DNA of 16,256 bases from Candidatus Njordarchaeota archaeon. Its GTDB lineage: Archaea; Asgardarchaeota; Njordarchaeia; Njordarchaeales; Njordarchaeaceae. Shown in pieces: positions 1 through 8,300 of this stretch. The position numbers and the translations under genes were made by a program. How positions within the stretch are numbered: the first letter of the stretch is position 1; each line of letters starts with the position of its first letter. The stretch lies in contig JAHQWF010000014.1 of the NCBI GenBank assembly GCA_029856055.1, forward strand, positions 1-16,256, written 5' to 3'. Under the pieces are notes generated by a model that was given only the letters and a program-made list of their open reading frames with translations, had not been told where the DNA came from and searched no databases.

Positions 1-1
1 A

Positions 2-206
2 TTCTTCATAGTCTACCTTCTAGCCTTGATTTACGCTACGCTATCTAGGAGGAGGCGGTCTATCTCTGAGATTCTTGAGAAGTTCAAGAGATGGTTTAGG
101 CATGTCTGTAGTGTCTCTAAACCTCCCTGATTCAAGACATGCTAGGGCGCTTGGCCATCTTATTTCGGACATGGGGCTACGTGCATCCTTGATAAGGCTT
201 AAATAA
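2..206 (+). pseudogene. 3' end of an unidentified gene, frameshifted
   Basis: Frame 2 is open from the window edge to a TGA at 128-130 and reads FFIVYLLALIYATLSRRRRS, then a basic stretch ending SVSKPP. The frame +1 to it carries on from the same point as DSRHARALGHLISDMGLRAS and stops at TAA 204-206. Removing one base of the CCCT at 125-128 joins the two into one plausible C-terminus (SKPP-DSRHARAL). The piece has a short hydrophobic segment followed by an Arg-rich linker. I do not recognise the family; the tail of a transposase or a small membrane protein are both possible. The 5' part lies outside the window. A small inverted repeat (ggctta-aa-taagcc, 196-209) overlaps the stop codon. Confidence 0.4.
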
Positions 207-298
207 GCCACCAAACATTACACATTTAGAGAAGGATATGTAATCAAACTAAAATTTAAAACAAAATTAAAGCCATACTATGATGAAATATCTTCGTC

Positions 299-310
299 AT
301 TTATATTCTA
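299..310 (+). promoter_or_regulatory. Probable TATA box of the beta-helix surface protein gene
   Basis: TTATATT at 301-307 is centred about 36 nt upstream of the ATG at 340. That predicts a transcript starting only about 10 nt before the start codon. The sequence just upstream of the ATG (aaaaaggcgaaca) has at best a weak ribosome binding site. The remainder of 207-339 is AT-rich and I see nothing else in it. Confidence 0.4.
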
Positions 311-339
311 TCTAATATAGAAATAAAAAGGCGAACAAT

Positions 340-3300
340 ATGCGTTCGCCGTCCAAAATACTCGCAACCTTTTTAGCAGTAATGTTAATTATATCAATTT
401 ACCCGCATCACATAAAAACTAATAATACTATAGAGAATTTATCAGGCATTGAAGTAACAAAAATCAAAATTATAAATGCAATAAGAGAATATGAAACGCC
501 AATAAATTATCAAACTAGAGAATCTTATAGCGTTAAATACCACAAATTAGAGTTTGGTGGATCAGGAGTATTTACTGAATATCCATTTAGAACATCAGTT
601 TTGGGAGACTTCTTTAGATTAGATTATAGGGGAGAATTCGAGATAGCTAAAGCTAAACTAGATGAACTACACGGACTGGGCGTAAAAGTAATATTGTATA
701 TGCCGTTCAGCAGTTTATCTGAGCGAAAAAACTTCATGGAGCACTGGAATTTAACACCAGAAGAAATCTCGGCAATGGATCTTAATGGCACTTATTATTA
801 CGATTTACCTTACACAATAGGTTATGAGGGAAGAGAAGCCTGGAGAGAATTCTTTGTTAAGTTCCTTAAATATATCTACGATGCAGGATTCGACGGTATT
901 GAATTTGATGGTGGTAACGGTTTAAGTATGTATGGAAGTTTTGATCCAGAAACAATGCAGAAATTCAACCAATATCTAGCCTCAAAATACAATGCTAGCG
1001 AATTACTAAAGAAATTTAATATAACTGATATAAACACATTCAACTTTACCCAATACCTAAGAGATCTCGGTTATCATCACAATGCAATCGCTATTGATGG
1101 CACGGTAATAGCTCATCCAGGTCCTGAAGGTCCTAAAGACAATCAGTATGCAATTGCTCTATGGGAAGAATTCAAGAAATTTAATGCCCTAATGCTGATA
1201 GAGCTCTATAAACTATTAATGGAAAATGTTCAAGAATGGGAAAGAGAGACTGGGAGAGAATTTTACGTATCCACAAGAGGAGGGATAATACTACTTAGTC
1301 TTCCAATCCTTTTATACGTCGATGGGGTTAACTGGGAGTATTGCTGGATTAGTGGTAAGCAAGATTATCCTCATCGAACAGCTAGCAAAGATTTATGGTC
1401 TCTTCGATGTTTAAACAAAACCTTTAACCTTTGGATATATCCTTGGAGCTCTTTGGAGTCAACAGGATTTACTGAATGGTATAGTAATGGATGGAACAAA
1501 ACAAGTGATCCCGAAGAACAGTACTTAGCGCTCTCAGAAGTAATCGTTTTTGGGGGTAGAATTTCAGTAACACCCTACGCGGAATATGGGAAAGGGGAAA
1601 GCATAAATAGAACTCATTTCTCTCAATTCGTAAGACTTGTGCAAGAAAATCCAAGATTATTTGACTATCATGATTCCTTCACCAACGTCGCATTAGTACT
1701 ATCCACAGCAACAGCTATGAATCTCAAAAAATTGAACATGACATCTGTGATAGAAGAAGGAAATTATGATGGCTTCGAGGGAACATTTTACTTACTAGCA
1801 GATTCTCACATACCTTTTGACGTAATCTTGTTCGGGGACAACATTTGGACGAACACATCCATATCTTTGACACAGTTATCAAAGTACGATGTAATTGTCT
1901 TGCCCGAGACAAAATGCTTGACGGATGAGCAGGTTTCCTTGCTCGAGCAATATGTTCAAAATGGAGGAATAATCATTGGAGTAGGTGAGGATATTGCTAA
2001 GTATAATGAATACGGTGAATCAGTCAGCAGATCATTTTCGGACTATTTTAATTATCCAGTATACCAGCTAGGTTCTGGCCTTATAGTCTCGATAAAGGAT
2101 ATCTTACCAAGCGATTACTTGTATTATAGAGCTCAGAATACTAGGCATGACTCAACAACGCTACTTCTACTTAACACTTTTAAAAATGAGATAGACGATT
2201 ATATTGCCACAGAAATAGAGACGGATCTCTCTCCAAGAGCCCACGTATATAGGTTCTTTGATGAGGAAGAGACAGCGCTAATATTCCATATTATTAATTA
2301 TGAATATGATTTCGATAAAGATAAAGCCATCAGAGCATACAATGTTTGGTTTAACTTTACTTTGCCTCCACAACTCCAGGGAAAAGATTTATCGATATGG
2401 CTTTACAGTGAGGATTATCCAGAGGGCATGGAGCTAACATATACAGTAATTGGAGATAAGGTATCAATAAGAATTCCTAAAGTATCAATCTTAACCTGTA
2501 TTGAGGTAAGACCACATTTTGAATATAAAGAAGCCCAAATAATTAATGAACCAACAATATTTAAAGGCGAAACAATATATCTTGACAGAAACCTCATAGT
2601 TAATACTACTCTAATTATCCAAGATTCAAACCTTATTATTCGAGGAAGTATTAAACCTATCGGAATAGAGATCCTGCCCGGTGCCTCACTTTATGTAATA
2701 AATTCAAAAATAGGGAGGGAGACAGGGGAATACTATATCTTAGCTAGATCAGGCTCAAAGATATTTATCAAAAATTCTGATATATCCGAAGCAGGAACTC
2801 CCGGATTACTTAATAGAGGAGGCCTCTGTATAGAGACTAAGAATGTAGTAATATTAGACAGCGTGATACATGATAATTATCACTTTGGAGTACTTCTTTA
2901 TAATTCTGACCACTCAATTATAGGAAACAATTTGATCTACAATAACCCTATAGGAGCAGCCATTGTTAATTCATCATACGTAGACTTCTTCAATAATACT
3001 GTTATCTACAATAACATTGGACTTTGCATCGAATCTCCAGATATCTATGATGCAGGAGCAAGATTAAGATCCCTAGGTAATATGTGGCTAGATGGAAAAG
3101 TTCCAAGCAGAGGAGCAGCAAAAATAGTTGTATCTGACTGTAAAATCATGCGAAACACTTATACAAATATAGCCACAGTAGGCTGCAACTTTGTAACCAT
3201 TAAGAATAGCGAAATAGGGTTCTCGAATGGAAACAATATATTCTGTTGGGAAGACAGTATGACAAAAATATATAACTGCACAATACATTCGGCTCACAAT

Positions 3301-4914
3301 GGGATATACTTAGAAGAATGCCCCGTTAACACAATATTAAATAATAAAATCTATAACCACTCATTTGCTGGCATCCTAATTTATAAATGCACAGAGCAAG
3401 GAGTACTGCACTGGAACCATCTAGAAAATCTAGGTGCAGATACAAGGATTATCGGAAACATCATTAGGAATAATACTTATGGAATATACATGGATTTTGG
3501 CTGGGGATACATTAATTACTTCATGAGGATTCAGAAAAACGAAATATCTCTTAACCATATTGGAATATACTTAAACCTCACACAAGGAGAAATCTATGAG
3601 AATAACTTTATAGAAAATGATGAACAAGCGATTGTAGGTCCAGGTGGCGGCGATGGATTATTCGGCTCGGATATATTCTGCTTAAATATCTCTTGGATCT
3701 ATGGAAATTATCCTAAGATTGGAAATTACTGGGATGACTGGAATAAAAGCACTGAATATTATGAGGTTTGTCTCGGTTACTATGATTACTATCCATTAGA
3801 AAACCCGGTAGAAATACCAACCATAACAGATTTAGAGGGACCACGGATATGGATAGAGAACTTCAGAAAAGTCTGGGTTAACGAAACACATTACAGAATA
3901 GAATTCAATTTCACAGTTATGGACGAAAGTTATCTAGGAGGAGGTGACAAAGATAATCTACCAAACTTTGGACTCTACCATTTTCTAGGACCCAACCTAA
4001 GACAGCTCGATCCACCTTATTCAGAACTAGAATTCCCCTGGTTAGGGTATCCTGGTCCTCTAACTGGAGTTCTACCTGGTCCAGAGGAGAAATCTAAGTT
4101 TTTCCACGGATCATTTAAAACTAGTGAGCTTAATGCTGAATGGTTAAGAGGAGCCATATTAACTCTATATGTAACTGATATGTGGGGTAATTGGAATAAA
4201 AATGACTCCATCGCACCAGATATTAACATTTTATATCTAACTACAGATGGAACACCGATGACCCTACTTAATGACAAAATAATCAAGGTATATTGTCTTG
4301 TATCAGATTGGAGTTCCCTTGCAAAAGTAAAGTTAATCTACTCTAATGATTCCAGATATGTAAGTACTGAAATGCAGTACGATGATATATCCCACCTATA
4401 CTACTGCACTATCCCGCCTCAAAAGAGCGGAACCCTACTGAAAGTCAAGATTTATGCAGAAGATATCTATGGAAACAACTACACAACCGCAGAACAGAGC
4501 TATTTAATCTTAGACCTAGAGCCTCCAAGGATAATTGATGTGTATTGGGAGCCTAGAGAGCCAACAGAGAAAGACAATGTAACTGTTTATGCTAACATTA
4601 CTGATCCATCAGGTATAAAAATAGCCATATTGAGTTACTCTAATGGGAGCTCATGGTTTAATGTAACTATGACCTATAATGAAAGTACTGAATTATATAT
4701 AGCAACTATACTAAATCAGTCGCCAAATACAGAAATTAGACTTAAAATTTATGCATGTGATAACTTCGCTAACTGGGCTGAAAGTGAAACATATAGCTAT
4801 ACGGTAGTAAAATCTAAGGCTCCACAGCCCTCTAACATACTTCTATACATTGCTGGGATATCCGCTATCATCATAATAGCTATAGGAATAATCATAATTC
4901 TAAGAAAGAAGTAA
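340..4914 (+). CDS. Giant surface protein: GH-like barrel, GATase-like domain, NosD beta-helix, Ig-like domains, C-terminal anchor
   Basis: A 1524-residue exported protein, probably tethered to the outer face of the membrane. Residues 6-22 are a hydrophobic signal or signal anchor. About 65-440 resemble the barrel of hypothetical glycosyl hydrolases (GHL6/GH42-like): GLGVKVILYMPF is strand-like, and GFDGIEFDGGNG (D185, E188, D190) and DGVNWEYCW (D328, E333) sit where catalytic acids would be expected. About 448-555 (NVALVLSTATAMN, then YDVIVLPETKCLTDEQVSLL and NGGIIIGVG) look like the GATase-like 'trimerisation' domain that follows GH42 barrels. About 728-1150 are right-handed beta-helix repeats of the NosD/PbH1 type (NNTVIYNNIGL, NNKIYNHSFAGI), closing with the typical NYWDDWN at about 1128. 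About 1168-1495 are Ig-like strands rich in N-glycosylation sequons. Residues about 1499-1520 are a membrane helix followed by RKK. Likely role: binding or cleaving polysaccharide at the cell surface. The substrate and actual activity are inference; the domain order is visible in the sequence. Confidence 0.85.
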   Translation: MRSPSKILATFLAVMLIISIYPHHIKTNNTIENLSGIEVTKIKIINAIREYETPINYQTRESYSVKYHKLEFGGSGVFTEYPFRTSVLGDFFRLDYRGEFEIAKAKLDELHGLGVKVILYMPFSSLSERKNFMEHWNLTPEEISAMDLNGTYYYDLPYTIGYEGREAWREFFVKFLKYIYDAGFDGIEFDGGNGLSMYGSFDPETMQKFNQYLASKYNASELLKKFNITDINTFNFTQYLRDLGYHHNAIAIDGTVIAHPGPEGPKDNQYAIALWEEFKKFNALMLIELYKLLMENVQEWERETGREFYVSTRGGIILLSLPILLYVDGVNWEYCWISGKQDYPHRTASKDLWSLRCLNKTFNLWIYPWSSLESTGFTEWYSNGWNKTSDPEEQYLALSEVIVFGGRISVTPYAEYGKGESINRTHFSQFVRLVQENPRLFDYHDSFTNVALVLSTATAMNLKKLNMTSVIEEGNYDGFEGTFYLLADSHIPFDVILFGDNIWTNTSISLTQLSKYDVIVLPETKCLTDEQVSLLEQYVQNGGIIIGVGEDIAKYNEYGESVSRSFSDYFNYPVYQLGSGLIVSIKDILPSDYLYYRAQNTRHDSTTLLLLNTFKNEIDDYIATEIETDLSPRAHVYRFFDEEETALIFHIINYEYDFDKDKAIRAYNVWFNFTLPPQLQGKDLSIWLYSEDYPEGMELTYTVIGDKVSIRIPKVSILTCIEVRPHFEYKEAQIINEPTIFKGETIYLDRNLIVNTTLIIQDSNLIIRGSIKPIGIEILPGASLYVINSKIGRETGEYYILARSGSKIFIKNSDISEAGTPGLLNRGGLCIETKNVVILDSVIHDNYHFGVLLYNSDHSIIGNNLIYNNPIGAAIVNSSYVDFFNNTVIYNNIGLCIESPDIYDAGARLRSLGNMWLDGKVPSRGAAKIVVSDCKIMRNTYTNIATVGCNFVTIKNSEIGFSNGNNIFCWEDSMTKIYNCTIHSAHNGIYLEECPVNTILNNKIYNHSFAGILIYKCTEQGVLHWNHLENLGADTRIIGNIIRNNTYGIYMDFGWGYINYFMRIQKNEISLNHIGIYLNLTQGEIYENNFIENDEQAIVGPGGGDGLFGSDIFCLNISWIYGNYPKIGNYWDDWNKSTEYYEVCLGYYDYYPLENPVEIPTITDLEGPRIWIENFRKVWVNETHYRIEFNFTVMDESYLGGGDKDNLPNFGLYHFLGPNLRQLDPPYSELEFPWLGYPGPLTGVLPGPEEKSKFFHGSFKTSELNAEWLRGAILTLYVTDMWGNWNKNDSIAPDINILYLTTDGTPMTLLNDKIIKVYCLVSDWSSLAKVKLIYSNDSRYVSTEMQYDDISHLYYCTIPPQKSGTLLKVKIYAEDIYGNNYTTAEQSYLILDLEPPRIIDVYWEPREPTEKDNVTVYANITDPSGIKIAILSYSNGSSWFNVTMTYNESTELYIATILNQSPNTEIRLKIYACDNFANWAESETYSYTVVKSKAPQPSNILLYIAGISAIIIIAIGIIIILRKK

Positions 4915-4925
4915 TCACACAAATA

Positions 4926-4950
4926 TTTCATTTTCTTTTATTTTTTATCT
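4926..4950 (+). terminator. T-rich terminator after the beta-helix surface protein gene
   Basis: Several T tracts, including TTTTTT at 4941-4946, begin about 12 nt after the stop codon. Crenarchaeal transcription typically ends at such pyrimidine-rich tracts without a hairpin. Confidence 0.5.
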
Positions 4951-5214
4951 AAATAAGAATCCTTTCTATATTGGTTTTAAGTATATTAGCATGTTTTTCC
5001 CTAATTTAATAGTTAAATAATTAATTTAACTTTTATTAAAGTTTAATAAATCATTAAACTTTTCATAAGCTTATATAAGATAAAAATGTATTCTAATTTA
5101 GAATTGATATGAAATGAGAATGTTAAATAAATTATAAAAAATAGGTGCATACTTAAAAATAGTTCAAAGAACACAAGTAAAAGTATAAATAGATAATAAT
5201 ACATATAATTATCC
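4951..5214. other. AT-rich spacer with small inverted repeats, no gene seen
   Basis: Within the 417-nt gap between the two giant genes I find no credible ORF or structured RNA gene in this stretch. It holds overlapping small inverted repeats: aacttt-tatt-aaagtt (about 5028-5043), gtttaat-aaatc-attaaac (5041-5059) and the palindrome ataagcttat (5065-5074). These could be regulator sites or simply a by-product of about 80% AT. A TATA-like element lies at its downstream end and is listed separately. Confidence 0.35.
5181..5192 (+). promoter_or_regulatory. Probable TATA box of the type-3-repeat giant gene
   Basis: TATAAAT at 5184-5190 predicts a start of transcription near 5213, which is right at the base of the hairpin described next. 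The transcript would then carry a leader of about 115-120 nt, unusually long for this kind of archaeon. An alternative weaker element (cttataac, 5283-5290) lies inside the hairpin region. Confidence 0.35.
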
Positions 5215-5319
5215 GAAGACTTTTAACCAAGTCAGGGATATTCTAGTCTAAGCATTATCTAAATTAAAATGAGGCTAAAGTACTTATAACACTCGATACT
5301 GACTTGGTTAAAAGCCTTT
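5215..5319 (+). promoter_or_regulatory. Long inverted repeat / leader hairpin upstream of the giant repeat protein
   Basis: A perfect 16-nt inverted repeat, cttttaaccaagtcag at 5220-5235 and ctgacttggttaaaag at 5299-5314, encloses 63 nt. Beyond one mismatch the stem extends by four more pairs (5215-5218 with 5316-5319, one a G-U). The right arm ends 13 nt before the ATG at 5332. In RNA this would be a stable stem in the 5' leader and could control translation. In DNA it could be a binding site for a dimeric regulator, or a small non-autonomous element. The loop has no recognisable C/D-box or tRNA features. The repeat is observed directly; every function given is inference. Confidence 0.6.
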
Positions 5320-5331
5320 ATTCTTTTACTC

Positions 5332-8300
5332 ATGTATGTTTGGTGTAGTTCGGTGGGGCGAGCTAGAGGTAAGGAAATTAAGTTTAAGGCTTTCATAGCG
5401 ATGACAGTTATAATAGTTTCTGTGTTAGCTGGAGTTTATTTCTTTTGGTTTCGTCAAGTAAGTCAGAGAGAAAGTGATTTTACAGTTTCTCCACCAGAAC
5501 CAAGCTATGCTCTAGTAGATGCTGATGGTGATGGTATAGCTAATATTGTTGAAACTGCTTATGGAACTGATCCATTTGATAACGATACTGATGATGACGG
5601 AATAATTGATGGGACAGAATTACTATGGAATTTCGATGTTGACGGTGACGGAGCTATTAATGCTCTCGACCAAGATTCAGACAATGATATGATACCCGAT
5701 AACATGGAAGATAGAAATAAGAACGGGATAGTTGATGAAGGAGAAACAAATGTAACTAATTTTGATACTGATGGGGATGGGTTGATTGATGGTATAGAGG
5801 ATATTAACCTCAATGGTTTCAGAGATATAAATGAAACTGACCCATTTAATCCAGATAGTGATGGTGATGGTTTATTAGATGGTAGCGAACCAAATTGGTT
5901 CGAAGACACGGATAGAGATGGCTTAATAAATGCTCTTGACCCTGACTCCGACAACGATTTATTAATAGATGGCGTGGAGGTTGAGATAGGTTCAAACCCT
6001 CTCCTTAACGATACTGATAGCGATCTAATTATTGATGGTTTAGAATATTATAGGGGATTAAATGTAACTAATCCAGATACCGATGGAGACTTTATTATTG
6101 ATGGTCAGGAAGCTTTCTTTGATGCTTATTGGGCTGAAGCCGAAAATTACATTATCAGTAAAGACCAATTAGAAGCTGATGAGGAAGCATTTAACGGTAC
6201 GGCTGTTCAAGCATTACCAGATGGAAAGATAATAAGCACGATTGTTTTTAATAATCTCTCCGAGGGACTATATAAGTTATTTATTAGAGTGAAATGTGTT
6301 TTCGCGCTATCATCTAACCCTCACATAAGCATGGTTGTGAAGGAGGGAGACTATACATTAGTTTCAGAAAATCACTCTTTACCATGTTTAATTGTTTCAC
6401 TTAAGCCTGTCAGCATATACGGATGGATATCAACAGAAACTTTTCCCGTAAGCAATAACTCAAACTTATTTATTGACTTGTCAGCTCCAAGCGGGGATGT
6501 AGTTTTTGTCGATATGCTATTCCTGACCAAAGCAGATACAATAAATTTCAAGAGAACTAATCCATTTCTAAATGATACTGATGGAGATGGTTTAATTGAT
6601 GGTTACGAGGAATCCATAGATGCTTATTGGTGGGAGGCTGAGGATTTCGCTTATGATCAGTCACAAGTAATTGATTTCGCTAATATGAGTAATGGTAAAG
6701 CTATAGTTCCTCTCGCTGATTTAAGAATGTGTTTTATCAGTGATGAGAATTACTATTATCATCCTGGTCCCTACGCATTGTTTATTAGAGCTGCTAAAAT
6801 GAATCTAGGTAACCCAATGGTCAGAGCTAAACTGAACGTATCTATATCAATAAGTTACTTTGATGAATCAACTATAACTATCAATGGTACAGTTGATGTG
6901 TGGGGAGATTACCCTAGGGGACGTTGGACAACCCTGTATTTTGATGATAATAGATATGATTGCTTCTTCAATTTAAGCAAATCAGCGAAAATATCAATAA
7001 ATATTACATTAGGTACTCCCGCTGAACCAGTTATTATAGATAAATTAGTGTTAATAGACATATGGTACAATAGAACGAGGATGGGATTCTACATTTATGA
7101 CTATGATCCAGTACCTAGGGCTCTTGATCCTCTAGATCCAGATACAGATGGTGACCAGTACAGAATTAATGATGGCGCAATAGAAAACTCCACAGGATAC
7201 TTAACAGATGGATTTGAGTGGTCCCTTGGATTCAATCCATTCGATATAGATACTGATAATGATGGATTGGTGAATGGAAGTGCTGGATACCCGTATACGG
7301 ATGATATAGATCCAAACCCGCTTAGTAGTGATTCTGATGGCGATGGCTTATTTGATTGGCTTGAAGATAGAAACGGTAACTTTGAGTGGGAACCAGAGCT
7401 GGGAGAAACAGATATGTTGGATAAGGATACAGATGATGATGGCATCATAGATTCTAATGAAGACTGGAACTACGATGGTTTAAGCGATATATATGAGACA
7501 GATCCGCTCGATAATGATACTGATGATGATGGTTTACTAGATGGATTTGAACTAGGATTATTTTATCCCCTAGGAGGTAATGATACCGAGAATTGGCCAG
7601 AAAGATCACTAGACAATAAAAGAATTCTTAGGAGCGATCCACTAGATTGGGATTCAGATGACGATGGTTTACCAGATGGATGGATAGATTTCAATAATAA
7701 CAGCATAAAGGACTTAGGTGAGTTCGAGGACAGAGATTGTGACGGTTTAATATATATTGGGCCGTGGAACAATGGAGATGGACCGGGTGAGACAGATCCA
7801 TGGTTACCAGATACTGATTTAGATGGCTTAAGTGATTCAGAAGAGATACTTGAGAGGCACTCGGATCCGCTTATAGCGCAGCTCCCAGATATATCAATAA
7901 TTAATGTTACTTCTACGCCAGCTATAGCTTATGTTTGTTGCGCAATGAACTTTGTAACAGTGACTATCAACGCAAAGATAATGAATTTAGGTATGGTTAA
8001 GGCCCCAAGAACAGCTTATGATGGAATAGGCTTAATAATAAAGTTTTCTATAATTGAGATTAGTGACGAGGGAAACAAAACTATTAGTGAAATGGATTTC
8101 TCTGTAGGCGAATTAAATCCAAATGACACAAAAGAGATCAAATCTTCATGCAAGCTTAGTGCAGGTAAACATGAATTACTTATCGAGATCTATGGCTATT
8201 ATCAGAAATATTACGAGATAGTTAAGGCAAAAGAAGTAACCTACTACAATAACAAGCATCAACTAAACATAACTATTAAGGGTCCACCGACAGCATACGC

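Noticed and set aside
5215..5319. C/D-box guide RNA in the leader hairpin
   Set aside because: A CTGA is present near the right arm, but no matching C box (RUGAUGA) lies near the left end.
5340..5370. GC-richer patch gtgtagttcggtggggcgagc resembling a tRNA D-arm
   Set aside because: No acceptor, anticodon or T-arm can be built around it, and it is in frame with the giant protein.
5559..5954. Minus-strand open frame of 131 codons rich in Ser and Pro, with similar ones at 7101-7448 and 7563-7772
   Set aside because: It is antisense to the DxDxDG repeats. The codon pattern GAT-GGT-GAT reads as Ser/Pro-rich on the other strand, which keeps the frame open without selection.
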